This document shows, piece after piece, positions 1-7,687 of a DNA stretch of 30,735 nt (position 1 is the stretch's first letter; the number at the start of each line of letters is the position of its first letter). The position numbers and the translations under genes are program-made. Below the pieces are notes generated by a model, which saw nothing but the letters and a program-made list of their open reading frames with translations, was not told the DNA's origin and did not search any database. The stretch is from positions 1-30,735 of the forward strand of contig JBAVOR010000011.1 in assembly GCA_049692255.1 (NCBI GenBank), written 5' to 3'. Origin of the DNA: JBAVOR01 sp049692255 (GTDB lineage: Bacteria > Babelota > Babeliae > Babelales > JACPOV01).

Positions 1-2
1 CA

Positions 3-1001
3 ACAGGTCCAGCAAGCATAGCAGCGAATAACATCGGGTTAGTAATACAACCTGATGGGAAATTGCTGGTAGGAAGTAAATCAACTGGCTCCGGTGGTGG
101 TATATTTCAAGTAACACGGTTTGATACACAGGGTAATCTAGATACCAGTTTTAATGGCACCGGCTTTAATAACAGTGTTCCGTGCGCCGCATGTACTGCA
201 ATACTGTTACAGGCAGATGGCGCAATAGTACTCGCTGGCCAGTCCGCAACTGCCGTCTGGCAATTAACCCGTTACACGAGTATGGGCATTGTAGATAGTT
301 CATTTGGCAACGATGGCACTGCCACAGGCCCGGTGGCAAATGCAGAAGCCTTTTCCATTGCCTTGCAAGCGGATGGCAATATCGTTATCGGTGGAGCAAT
401 AGGCATTAGTCCCGCTTTTGTTGCTCGTTACCTGAGCAGCCCAGCGGTTACCCCAACGCAGATTAGTTCACCAACCGCAAGCACCTTCGTGCCAGCCAAC
501 GCACCGATCACTTTTTCTGGCCAAGCGCAAGACCCGTCATTGGTATTTTTGCTTATCGATGGTGTACTGCAACCACAAGGTACCCACACAGACCCGAACA
601 ACTGGTCAATTACTGCTACTGCCAAAACTATTGGTACACACACAGCGCAAGCAGTATCTATCTATCAAGACGGTAGCTTAAATATCGCATCAGACCCAAT
701 AACATTCGTAGCAAGCCCGCAAGCGCCGAGCAGTTTTACCGGCACTATCACCAAAAACGAATTTCTAAACAAAACGGAATGTGTGCTGCAAGCGACGTGG
801 ACGCCAAGTGTTAACCCCTCAACAACGCAGTATATCATCGCGCAAAACGGTGTGGTGTTAGCAACCATTCCTGCCACACAACCGTTACAATTTGTGTACT
901 GTGGCAGCTGCAAAGGCAATGTATTTAATGGCATTACCGTGAGTGCAGCAACTGCGAGTGGCATTATTGGTGCGCCACAGCCATTGGTGATTACAGCCTA
1001 A
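3..1001 (+). CDS. Delta-60 repeat protein with C-terminal Ig/FnIII-like domains (5' end missing)
   Basis: The reading frame is open from the window edge, so the start of the gene lies outside and only about 332 codons are visible. The first ~130 visible residues hold repeats of the delta-60 type: IQPDGKLLVG, then RFDTQGNLDTSFNGTGF, then LLQADGAIVLAG and later LQADGNIVIGG. In known proteins such repeats form an extracellular beta-propeller-like fold. After about residue 145 come two beta-rich modules of about 90 residues. The first (APITFSGQAQDP, FLLIDGVLQ) resembles a bacterial Ig-like domain. The second (LQATWTPSV, TQYIIAQNGVVLATI) resembles fibronectin type III. There is no membrane anchor or sortase motif at the C-terminus. 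It is probably a secreted or surface protein; the ligand is unknown. A hairpin terminator follows the stop codon. Confidence 0.75.
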   Translation, partial: TGPASIAANNIGLVIQPDGKLLVGSKSTGSGGGIFQVTRFDTQGNLDTSFNGTGFNNSVPCAACTAILLQADGAIVLAGQSATAVWQLTRYTSMGIVDSSFGNDGTATGPVANAEAFSIALQADGNIVIGGAIGISPAFVARYLSSPAVTPTQISSPTASTFVPANAPITFSGQAQDPSLVFLLIDGVLQPQGTHTDPNNWSITATAKTIGTHTAQAVSIYQDGSLNIASDPITFVASPQAPSSFTGTITKNEFLNKTECVLQATWTPSVNPSTTQYIIAQNGVVLATIPATQPLQFVYCGSCKGNVFNGITVSAATASGIIGAPQPLVITA

Positions 1002-1053
1002 AGTGTATAAGGTAATTGATGGATGCGGGTTTGTAAGAATTGAGAAGATGTAA

Positions 1054-1077
1054 TGGGCAAGAGTTTACTCTTGCCCA
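1054..1077. terminator. Hairpin between convergent genes, probable bidirectional terminator
   Basis: A perfect 10-bp inverted repeat (TGGGCAAGAG, four-base loop, CTCTTGCCCA) lies 53 bases after the stop of the delta-60 gene and 41 bases beyond the end of the convergent toxin-antitoxin operon. The T-tract after it is weak, so rho-independent function is inferred from the stem and its position. Confidence 0.6.
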
Positions 1078-1117
1078 CATGTTTATTCGCCGCACGTTTT
1101 CAAATGTATTGAGCGCT

Positions 1118-1288
1118 TCATTTTTTAGAGTTCTTTTTTTTAAACTCAGAGAGTTGCTTTTTTAGTTCATCCATTTCCCTAAAAATAGATTCGTAGACAT
1201 TGTATTTGAGATATACCTCTACTTCTTTGCCGTTTTGATCTTTAACAATTGAAGGATGTATTTTGGGGTATTTTTTCTTTTTTACCAT
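1118..1288 (-). CDS. Small antitoxin-like protein, third gene of a toxin-antitoxin operon
   Basis: This 56-residue reading frame starts with ATG three bases after the stop of the RelE-like toxin gene, so the two are almost certainly co-transcribed. The protein is lysine-rich. Its middle (DQNGKEVEVYLKYNVYESI, then REMDELKKQL) lines up by eye with the N-terminal part of the antitoxin upstream (DENGNKTGVLIRVKDFEKL, then EELETLKDL): about 8 of 29 positions are identical and many others are conservative. It lacks the longer C-terminal tail that in RelB/Phd-type antitoxins wraps the toxin. It may be a second antitoxin-like DNA-binding or accessory protein. Function is inference; that the gene is real is supported by position and by this similarity. 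Confidence 0.65.
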   Translation of the reverse strand: MVKKKKYPKIHPSIVKDQNGKEVEVYLKYNVYESIFREMDELKKQLSEFKKKNSKK

Positions 1289-1291
1289 TGT

Positions 1292-1576
1292 TTAATAATC
1301 CCTATATACCTCTCTGCGATGAGCAATTTTAATTACCAAAATGGTGATTACATGTTTTTGGGATTCAAAAATTATTCGGTAGTCGCCTATTCGCAATCGG
1401 TAGGTTTCGATATGTCCTGATAATCTCGTGATATCTAAATTACGAGTTCCTTTAACGAGCTCTTTAAGTTTTTCATCAACTTTTTTAGCTATTTTTTTCT
1501 CAAGCTTTTTTAATTCCTTTTCAGCTTGAGGGGTAAAGTTGATTGCATAGCCTTCGAAGCTATTTTTTTGCACCAT
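1292..1576 (-). CDS. RelE/ParE-family toxin (probable mRNA interferase)
   Basis: A 94-residue protein with the RelE fold pattern: YAINFTPQAEKELKKL at the start of helix 1, a lysine-rich second helix, then YRLRIGDYRIIFE and the C-terminal HRREVYRDY. In characterised RelE toxins, basic residues on these strands and a C-terminal Arg/Tyr pair cut mRNA in the ribosomal A site; the corresponding Arg and Tyr are present. I chose the ATG at 1576, which overlaps the end of the antitoxin gene by 17 bases; a TTG two codons upstream is also possible. The overlap suggests translational coupling, which is usual for type II modules. Whether the target is mRNA (RelE) or gyrase (ParE) cannot be settled by reading, but the motifs favour RelE. 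Confidence 0.85.
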   Translation of the reverse strand: MVQKNSFEGYAINFTPQAEKELKKLEKKIAKKVDEKLKELVKGTRNLDITRLSGHIETYRLRIGDYRIIFESQKHVITILVIKIAHRREVYRDY

Positions 1577-1772
1577 TGCCAAATAACTCTTCTCTTATTT
1601 TTTCATAAGGAATCGGCTTACGTTTCTGACTTCTTCTTTCATAGGCAATAGTCAAATCTTTGAGTGTTTCAAGTTCTTCAATGAGCTTTTCAAAATCCTT
1701 AACGCGTATTAATACGCCAGTCTTGTTCCCATTTTCATCAAAAATGATTTTGATGCCAGATTTTGATTTCAT
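1560..1772 (-). CDS. RelB/Phd-type antitoxin
   Basis: A 70-residue protein directly upstream of and overlapping the RelE-like toxin, in the usual antitoxin-first order. The N-terminal half (IKIIFDENGNKTGVLIRV, KDFEKLIEELETL) fits the small dimeric DNA-binding domain of RelB/Phd/YefM-like antitoxins. The basic C-terminal half (YERRSQKRKPIPYEKIREEL) would be the tail that embraces the toxin. The start is an ATG preceded by AAGGA nine bases upstream. Such antitoxins normally repress their own operon through operators near the start codon; I see no clear palindrome there. Confidence 0.8.
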   Translation of the reverse strand: MKSKSGIKIIFDENGNKTGVLIRVKDFEKLIEELETLKDLTIAYERRSQKRKPIPYEKIREELFGNGAKK

Positions 1773-1931
1773 GCCTGAACATCCTTACAAAATAACGTTT
1801 TGATACTTACACAAAATATAGATAACAAAATTGTAACAAAGATTGCAAGGGATAGAAAGTTTGTTCAAGATGCCCTGGCAAGCAGCATACATATCTTGTT
1901 ATTTTTCACTCCTTTTTGTACAGTAAGCTTC

Positions 1932-2525
1932 ATGAATACCATAGTAATTGGCACCAATAACCCATCAAAATATGCCGCTATTAAAGAGATTGTTTCCGTG
2001 TTGCCCTATACCTTCATTTCTTTAGCAGAGGCTGGTATTACCCATGATGTGGCCGAAACGGGCACTACGTATGCGCAGAATGCTATACTCAAAGCAGAAA
2101 CATATGCGCGTATGAGCGGGTTACCTACCATCGCAGACGATTCTGGTATAGAGATTGCAGCGTTGAACGGCGCTCCTGGTGTGTACTCTTCCCGTTTTGC
2201 TGGAGAGCATAAAACGGATCAAGAAAAAATAGATTTTATGTTATACAAACTACGCGATGTGCCTGATGGCAGCCGTCAAGCACAATTTATTTCTGTTGTT
2301 GCTTTTGCGCAGCCAGAGGGTACCACCCAGTTGTTCCAAGGCATTTCACGCGGCACTATTGCGCTGCATGCGCAGGGGACAGTAAAAAAAGGGTTTCCCT
2401 ATTACAGTATCTATATTCCCGAAGGGTTTAACCAAACAGTTAATGAGATTCTTGCCTCCGGTAAAACCTATAACTCCCATCGTGCACAATCGCTCAAAGC
2501 ATTAGTGGCACATCTGCAAAAATAA
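1932..2525 (+). CDS. rdgB: RdgB/HAM1-family non-canonical purine NTP pyrophosphatase
   Basis: This enzyme family hydrolyses dITP, ITP and XTP to monophosphates plus pyrophosphate, keeping deaminated purines out of DNA. The protein (197 residues from the ATG at 1932, a usual length) shows the family landmarks: the N-terminal IGTNNPSK phosphate loop, YAQNAILKAETYA, the metal-site LPTIADDSGIEI followed by LNGAPGVYSSRFAG, and the C-terminal NSHRAQSLKAL. The frame is open for 44 more codons upstream, but that stretch does not look like the family and 1932 gives the canonical N-terminus. One oddity: the base-recognition loop, normally GFGYDPIF, reads GFPYYSIY here, losing the conserved Asp. The gene stands alone, divergent from the toxin-antitoxin operon and convergent with the next gene. 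Confidence 0.88.
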   Translation: MNTIVIGTNNPSKYAAIKEIVSVLPYTFISLAEAGITHDVAETGTTYAQNAILKAETYARMSGLPTIADDSGIEIAALNGAPGVYSSRFAGEHKTDQEKIDFMLYKLRDVPDGSRQAQFISVVAFAQPEGTTQLFQGISRGTIALHAQGTVKKGFPYYSIYIPEGFNQTVNEILASGKTYNSHRAQSLKALVAHLQK

Positions 2526-2530
2526 GTAAT

Positions 2531-3196
2531 TTACACATCTTGTGCAGAACTGTGTGACGTACTTTCGAGTACAGCTTTCATCTGAGTGAGATTGGTAACT
2601 TTACGCGATGCGATTGTATAATCTAAGGAATATGTTTTTCTAGCCCCATCAATAAGAAGCGCAGAGCCTGGAACGACCGTTCCTAAGAACTGTCCGATGG
2701 TATTTAAATAGTACGTATTTGAGTGATCAGTCGCGCATGAGTCGGGGTTTATACTATTAATGCCGAGCGCAAAAATACCATACCCTACACTTATAAGCCC
2801 TCCGCAAAATAGTACACCACCAACTCTTTCTATGTTATTTTTCTTGCGCATTGCTTGTGTGAGACGAGTGGTAATGGCAGTATGCAGCGTTTGATAGGAA
2901 TCTGCGTCTAATGTTGTTACCGTGTGCATCATTTGACGAAAGCAGAGATCTTCTGCGTGTTGAATATAGCGTAAGGCAGTTCCCGCATCGAATGTTCCAG
3001 GCGGGTTGGGCATTGTTGATGACTGAGCAAACTGATGCTGGGTAGTTGTCTGGTACGCCTCTTCTTCAGTGTAATCGGGTGGTATTTCTTGCATTTCATA
3101 CGACGGTGGGTGTCCGGTATTCATACAAAGCAGATAAGGGGTATATACCATACACAAAAGCAGCGCGTGAGAAGCGAAGCTCAATTTTTTATTCAT
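2531..3196 (-). CDS. Secreted hypothetical protein, member 4 of a tandem paralogous family
   Basis: A 221-residue protein of unknown function, last in a four-gene minus-strand array. It has an N-terminal signal peptide ending near LLC|MNTGH, a proline/glutamate-rich linker (residues ~28-65), an alpha-helical segment (ALRYIQHAEDLCFRQMMHTV, then LHTAITTRLTQAMRKK), and two hydrophobic stretches (about 126-147 and 166-182) that could be membrane hairpins. The helix-hydrophobic-hydrophobic-helix order matches the three genes upstream, and the tail LTQMKAVLES resembles ALEQMKSTLQA in its neighbour. The start is ATG with only a weak purine-rich ribosome site. The stop lies five bases from the convergent rdgB stop, with no terminator visible. 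Confidence 0.7.
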   Translation of the reverse strand: MNKKLSFASHALLLCMVYTPYLLCMNTGHPPSYEMQEIPPDYTEEEAYQTTTQHQFAQSSTMPNPPGTFDAGTALRYIQHAEDLCFRQMMHTVTTLDADSYQTLHTAITTRLTQAMRKKNNIERVGGVLFCGGLISVGYGIFALGINSINPDSCATDHSNTYYLNTIGQFLGTVVPGSALLIDGARKTYSLDYTIASRKVTNLTQMKAVLESTSHSSAQDV

Positions 3197-3210
3197 ATGC
3201 TTTTCTACTG

Positions 3211-3789
3211 TTATTGTTGATGAGCCTGTAATGTACTTTTCATCTGTTCAAGAGCATCTATAACCGGTGTATTGTGTTTCGTCAGATACCGATATTCAAC
3301 GAGGAGTGCAGGGGTCAGAAAGCTTCCGGTAAAGGTAAAGCCAAAGCCGCTGAGTAGTGCATTAGTATCGCTCCAGAGGCTTGGCGCACTTGTTCGTATA
3401 GCGTGGCATTCTATTGGCAATTCAGATTCTTCTTTGTCCACCACTGCCCATAGCATAATATTGGTAAATCCATAGAGCATTGCACAGGTAGAAGCGGCGA
3501 CGCCATATAAGCAGTATTGTTTTAATTTATTTTGTATGGCTCTTTTTTGTGCAAGCTGGTCATCAAGATGCGCAACAAGTTTACCGTATTCTTCTTGTGC
3601 AATGGGCACGGTAATTGTTGTTAATTTGTTTTCAAAAAGAGATATATTTTGTTGATCAGCGTTATCTATGTAATGCACTAAATCAAGAGTGTCTGAAGAT
3701 GCAAGGGTATGAGTACTATTACTATCCATGCTAAAAATGGAACTATGTGCGAATACTATGCACAATAATAACGTGCGTTGTTGAATCAT
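3211..3789 (-). CDS. Secreted hypothetical protein, member 3 of a tandem paralogous family
   Basis: A 192-residue protein of unknown function with a signal peptide (cleavage likely at SSIFS|MDSNS). The mature part has a helical segment containing LVHYIDNADQQNISLFENKL and YGKLVAHLDDQLAQKR, then two hydrophobic segments (about 92-115 and 147-166), then a C-terminal helix ALEQMKSTLQAH. This order repeats in its neighbours. A good AAGGA site sits seven bases before the ATG. It is 14 bases upstream of member 4, so the two are likely co-transcribed. Confidence 0.7.
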   Translation of the reverse strand: MIQQRTLLLCIVFAHSSIFSMDSNSTHTLASSDTLDLVHYIDNADQQNISLFENKLTTITVPIAQEEYGKLVAHLDDQLAQKRAIQNKLKQYCLYGVAASTCAMLYGFTNIMLWAVVDKEESELPIECHAIRTSAPSLWSDTNALLSGFGFTFTGSFLTPALLVEYRYLTKHNTPVIDALEQMKSTLQAHQQ

Positions 3790-3808
3790 CGAGCTTCCTT
3801 TTTTTATA

Positions 3809-4312
3809 TTATGCCGTGTGGCCAGTAACTAATTTTTTTAATTCAGTTAATTTGGGTTCATCCTCGCTATTAACATTCCACATATCTTTGTATGCTTGGA
3901 GCAATAGTGCGCTTCCACTTGTCAAGGTAATAAATGGCGTGTAAAAACAGACGGGGTCACATACTTCTCTAATATCGCTTTCGAGTGATCTAGTATAGTT
4001 TACTACAAGAGCATTCAGGCTCGAAATTGTGGTGAATGCACCCAGCATAAAACGCGGAAAAGCGTGGTGAAGTGCATGCTCTTTTTGTTCTATCTGACGA
4101 AAGATGATTTTTTTTTCGAGTGCATCAAGGGATAATGCTGAAGGGGTCTTTAAAAGGGCTAGTGCAGTATCGAAATGGTTGTTATCGATATGATCAATAA
4201 TCTGTATAGCATGGTTCGCAGAGGTGACTATTGGCTTAGAGGGTTCACTACCGAAAATAGCGCTTGTCAGTATCACTGGTGAGTACACGAATAATAGTAG
4301 TTTTTGATTCAT
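3809..4312 (-). CDS. Secreted hypothetical protein, member 2 of a tandem paralogous family
   Basis: A 167-residue protein of unknown function. I chose the ATG at 4312 because AAGGAG lies five bases upstream and the protein then begins with a signal peptide (MNQKLLLFVYSPVILTSAIFG); the frame is open nine codons further up without a ribosome site. The mature part follows the family layout: AIQIIDHIDNNHFDTALALL, the helix LSLDALEKKIIFRQIEQKE, two hydrophobic segments (FMLGAFTTISSLNALVV and YTPFITLTSGSALLLQAY), and the C-terminal helix KLTELKKLVTGH. It is separated by 30 bases from member 1 and 19 from member 3. Confidence 0.7.
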   Translation of the reverse strand: MNQKLLLFVYSPVILTSAIFGSEPSKPIVTSANHAIQIIDHIDNNHFDTALALLKTPSALSLDALEKKIIFRQIEQKEHALHHAFPRFMLGAFTTISSLNALVVNYTRSLESDIREVCDPVCFYTPFITLTSGSALLLQAYKDMWNVNSEDEPKLTELKKLVTGHTA

Positions 4313-4342
4313 AAAGCTCCTTTTTGGGATGTATGACAATAC

Positions 4343-4930
4343 TTACTCAGTAAGAGTAAGATGGTGTTGTACTGCCTGTTTTAATATGTGATACGCATCC
4401 GAATCGAATTCACACAATGCTTTCGTTCCTTCCCACGCGTTATAGCAACCGTATACAAAGGCAGCCATTGCGCTCATTTCGAGTGGATTAGGGGAGGGCT
4501 GGTATTTGATTTGCGCGGTTGCAGGATACTCATCATGAGCGGTACGTAAGGTTACTGTTTGCGGTATAAATAGCTCTACTTGTTGAGATAATAGATATGC
4601 TGCTGCACCAGCGACAGCTGCCCCGCTACCGCTGAGCAATCTGATCACGGCAAGAAAGCGATCATTTTTTTTGTCGGTAATGGCGTCGCTAATTCTGGTA
4701 AACTGATCGTGCGATAAGGCAACAGCGCTGCCAATAATCATCTCGTTTGCAATGGAAAATTGATTGCTATTGATCAAGGTAATGATAGCCTTTGTATGAT
4801 TTTTAGATGATACACGACCGACCATCTTTGGCTTAGGCTTCTGACTTGCATGTGCCATTTGCCTATGACTTGCATGTGCAAGAGTACTGAGAAAAAGAGT
4901 AAAAATAAGACAGCATCGGGTGATGCGCAT
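4343..4930 (-). CDS. Secreted hypothetical protein, member 1 of a tandem paralogous family
   Basis: A 195-residue protein of unknown function, first in the four-gene array. A signal peptide ends near STLAHA|SHRQ, followed by a short basic stretch with an imperfect internal duplication (QMAHASQ after HASHR). The helical part (AIITLINSNQFSIANEMII, then LSHDQFTRISDAI) aligns with AIQIIDHIDNNHFDTALALL of member 2. Two hydrophobic segments follow: the Ala/Gly-rich LLSGSGAAVAGAAAYLL and MSAMAAFVYGCYNAW. AAGGA lies six bases before the ATG. Upstream is a structured spacer after lon, so the array may be transcribed from its own promoter or by read-through. Confidence 0.7.
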   Translation of the reverse strand: MRITRCCLIFTLFLSTLAHASHRQMAHASQKPKPKMVGRVSSKNHTKAIITLINSNQFSIANEMIIGSAVALSHDQFTRISDAITDKKNDRFLAVIRLLSGSGAAVAGAAAYLLSQQVELFIPQTVTLRTAHDEYPATAQIKYQPSPNPLEMSAMAAFVYGCYNAWEGTKALCEFDSDAYHILKQAVQHHLTLTE

Positions 4931-4991
4931 GACATTCCTTTTTTATGATTTCATTAATAGTATGTCTCTAGTGTGACAAGAATTTGGAATG

Positions 4992-5116
4992 GCGTAAAGA
5001 AAAAATGCGGAGGTAGATGGTACATATATCTATCTTCAATTCTTCTTTACGCTCGTCCTGCCTGCGCGGTATAGCTTTCTACTTTACTCTACGAGTTTTG
5101 AAGAGCAGGACGAGCG
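4992..5116. repeat. Intergenic inverted repeats with two mutually exclusive stems (copy A of a dispersed repeat)
   Basis: This lies in the 218-base gap between lon and the secreted-protein array. A perfect 10-bp inverted repeat pairs 4992-5001 (GCGTAAAGAA) with 5043-5052. A perfect 12-bp repeat pairs 5050-5061 (CGCTCGTCCTGC) with 5105-5116. The two stems share bases 5050-5052, so both cannot form fully at once. Positions 5057-5078 match 18 of 22 bases, in inverse orientation, to 24440-24461, marking this as one copy of a dispersed element. I see no T-tract typical of a terminator. Confidence 0.55.
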
Positions 5117-5148
5117 CTCGTTTTGCGTTTCGCTTATTTATTCAGGAA

Positions 5149-7512
5149 CTATTTCATTTTTGCTTTGCGTTCAGCACCTTGCATGAGCACATGTTGCAAT
5201 ACTTCGTCTGCATGGTTCACCCAAATAATTTCGATATCTTTGGTAATATCATCAAGACCAGTGATATCGGTTTTATTTTTATGGGGGAAAATAACACATG
5301 CAATTTTATTGCGCTTTGCGGCCAATATTTTTTCTTTAACGCCACCGATTGCCATCACATCACCATGTAAGTTTAACTCTCCGGTCATGGCGTACTGTGC
5401 ATTGATTGGTCGTTGCGTCAGTGCAGATAATATTGACGTAAGCATGGTAATACCGGCCGATGGGCCATCTTTAGGTATACCACCTGCTGGTACGTGAATA
5501 TGGAGATCGTAATGGGTGAACATTTTTTGATTAATGCCAAACTCGTTAGCATGTGCGCGTGCGTAGCTCACCGCTGCTTGTGCAGACTCTTTCATGACGT
5601 TTCCTAAGTGACCGGTTAAAATCAGTTTCCCTTTGCCTGGCATAATCACCGCTTCTATTTTTAACATATCGCCACCGCACGAAGTCCATGCGAGTCCATT
5701 TGCGACCCCAATTTGATGTCCATGATCTGTATGCTCTTCTTTAAATTTACGTGGGCCTAGATAGATTTCTAGGGTTTCCGGTGCAAAAGTTACCAGCGTA
5801 TTACTTTCAACCAGGTTACGCGCTGCCTTAGAGCACAGGGTACGAATAATACGCTCTAAGCTTCGCACGCCCGATTCGCGCGTGTAGTTAGAGACGATAT
5901 CATGAATAAGCGGGTTATTAAATGCCAGTTGTTTGTCATGAAGCCCTGCATCTTGCACTGCACGAGGGATTAAATATTGATTACAGATCTGGGTTTTTTC
6001 ATCTAATGAGTAACCAGAAACATGAATGATTTCCATGCGGTCGCGTAAGGGCTCAGAAATAGTATCAAGGCCATTTGCTGTAGCAATGAAAATTATTTTT
6101 GAAAGATCGAATGGCACCCCTAAATAGTTATCATAAAATGTTTTATTTTGTTGCGGATCAAGTAACTCAAGCAATGCAGCAGATGGATCACCACGGAAAT
6201 CGGCACCAATTTTGTCTAGCTCATCGATAATGATGACCGGATTTGAGCTATTTACTTTGCGCAGACCTTGGATAAAACGGCCAGGCATAGCGCCAACATA
6301 GGTGCGACGGTGTCCGCGTATTTCTGCTTCGTCTTTTACGCCACCCAACGATACACGAAAATGTTCTCTTCCTAAGCATTTTGCAATCGAAGCACCCAAA
6401 GATGTTTTACCAGTTCCTGGGGGTCCCACGAAACAGATGATAGGGGTAGCGCCGTCTTGTTTAAGTTTGCGTACCGAAATAAAATCGAGAATACGTTCTT
6501 TAATATCTTTGAGCCCGTAATGATCAGCATCAAGAATTTCTTTAGCGCGTGCAATATCAAGTTGGTCAGCTGTTTGTTTGTTCCATGGTAAAGAAAACAT
6601 GCATTCAAGATACGTACGAATGACCGATGCTTCAATGGAATCGGCAGCAGTACGTTCTAAGCGATTCATTTGCCGTACCATTTCTTTGCGCGCTTCTTCT
6701 GGGATCACCATAGTCTCAAGTTTTTGACGCATCTGTTCCATATCTTCAAGTTCGTCTTCGCCCAACTCTTTTTTAATTGCTTTTAGTTGTTCCCGTAAAT
6801 AGAACTCTTTTTGTGATTTATTAATTGCTTCTCGTGCGCGATTTTTAACACGTTCTTGCACTTCAACTACTTCCAATTCACGTTCAAGCAGTTTGTATAA
6901 CCCTTGTAAAAATGTGTGAATGCTGGTGCTTTCGAGCAATGTTTGTGCATCATGCACGTTGATAGTGAGATGGGATAAGATAAAGTCTCCAATTTTTTGT
7001 GGGTCACTCATTTTAGCCAGGATCGCATAAAAGTCTGGACTGAATGAATGGCCATTGGTGTCCATTTTTTCTACTAACTGTTTGATATGCTTGATCTCTA
7101 GCTCTACTTGGAGTGCGTTGGTTTCTTCAAATGAGATGGGCTCTACGCGTGCAACCAGCATGTTCTGTTCAGTAATAATATTGCTTGTTGAGGCTTTGCA
7201 CATCCCTTGGACCAAGATTTTTACCCCGCCTTCAGGAATTTTGATCAATCGCATTATAGAAGCAATGGTACCCACATGATATAAATCTTGCGTGCCGATT
7301 GCTCCTTGATAATCATCTACCTGTTTTTTAGATGCAAGTAGAAAGAGCAACTTTGAGCCGTTAATGCTTTGTTCGATGCCTTCAATAATCCGTTCATCGA
7401 GAACCAGTAACGGTACAATCATTTGTGGAAATACTACAATGTCCATGGTTGGTACGATAGGCAATAGTTCAGGAATAGCACCAATTGGCGATTTTTGTGA
7501 CGTATTTTTCAT
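5149..7512 (-). CDS. lon: ATP-dependent protease Lon
   Basis: Lon is a cytoplasmic hexameric AAA+ serine protease that degrades misfolded and regulatory proteins. The 787-residue protein has normal length and domain order: N-terminal substrate-binding domain (about 14-205, starting LLPIVPTMDIVVFPQM), coiled linker (210-300), AAA+ module with Walker A GPPGTGKT (363-370) and Walker B VIIIDE (426-431), and a C-terminal protease domain. The catalytic dyad is Ser685 in KDGPSAG and Lys728 in GGVKEK, 43 residues apart as in E. coli Lon. The start has a strong GGGGGAGGAC site. A TATAAC box at 7564-7559 could be its -10 element, though no convincing -35 is seen. The gene is single, with structured intergenic regions on both sides. 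No truncation or missing catalytic residue. Confidence 0.98.
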   Translation of the reverse strand: MKNTSQKSPIGAIPELLPIVPTMDIVVFPQMIVPLLVLDERIIEGIEQSINGSKLLFLLASKKQVDDYQGAIGTQDLYHVGTIASIMRLIKIPEGGVKILVQGMCKASTSNIITEQNMLVARVEPISFEETNALQVELEIKHIKQLVEKMDTNGHSFSPDFYAILAKMSDPQKIGDFILSHLTINVHDAQTLLESTSIHTFLQGLYKLLERELEVVEVQERVKNRAREAINKSQKEFYLREQLKAIKKELGEDELEDMEQMRQKLETMVIPEEARKEMVRQMNRLERTAADSIEASVIRTYLECMFSLPWNKQTADQLDIARAKEILDADHYGLKDIKERILDFISVRKLKQDGATPIICFVGPPGTGKTSLGASIAKCLGREHFRVSLGGVKDEAEIRGHRRTYVGAMPGRFIQGLRKVNSSNPVIIIDELDKIGADFRGDPSAALLELLDPQQNKTFYDNYLGVPFDLSKIIFIATANGLDTISEPLRDRMEIIHVSGYSLDEKTQICNQYLIPRAVQDAGLHDKQLAFNNPLIHDIVSNYTRESGVRSLERIIRTLCSKAARNLVESNTLVTFAPETLEIYLGPRKFKEEHTDHGHQIGVANGLAWTSCGGDMLKIEAVIMPGKGKLILTGHLGNVMKESAQAAVSYARAHANEFGINQKMFTHYDLHIHVPAGGIPKDGPSAGITMLTSILSALTQRPINAQYAMTGELNLHGDVMAIGGVKEKILAAKRNKIACVIFPHKNKTDITGLDDITKDIEIIWVNHADEVLQHVLMQGAERKAKMK

Positions 7513-7617
7513 GTCCTCCCCCTTTTTTTAAACTCATTTGAAACGCTGACGCTCTCCGGTTATACTGAAACGTGAAGTGGAGTGCATGCGTTATGTCCCT
7601 ACTCTTCTATTCTAAAG

Positions 7618-7670
7618 AAAGGGGGCCGAACAACACAAGCACTTGCAGAGGCTTTAGGATAACCCCCTTT
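7618..7670 (+). promoter_or_regulatory. Leader hairpin before the ABC ATPase-murJ operon
   Basis: The 175-base gap between lon and the divergent ABC gene contains an 8-bp perfect stem, AAAGGGGG (7618-7625) with CCCCCTTT (7663-7670), enclosing 37 bases and followed by TTATATA. It ends 17 bases before the ATG. The form suggests an attenuator or a structured 5' leader; it matches no riboswitch class that I recognise. Confidence 0.3.
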
Positions 7671-7687
7671 TATATACGTATTTTAAG

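Noticed and set aside
1800..1931. Possible longer N-terminus of RdgB
   Set aside because: The 44 upstream codons do not resemble the family, whereas the ATG at 1932 gives the canonical start.
5017..5497. Plus-strand frames overlapping the end of lon
   Set aside because: They are antisense to lon's conserved protease domain and have no ribosome site or family resemblance.
7520..7600. A CIRCE-like heat-shock operator before lon (GAGTGC at 7580-7585)
   Set aside because: Only one half-site-like string is present; the matching TTAGCACTC arm at nine bases is missing.
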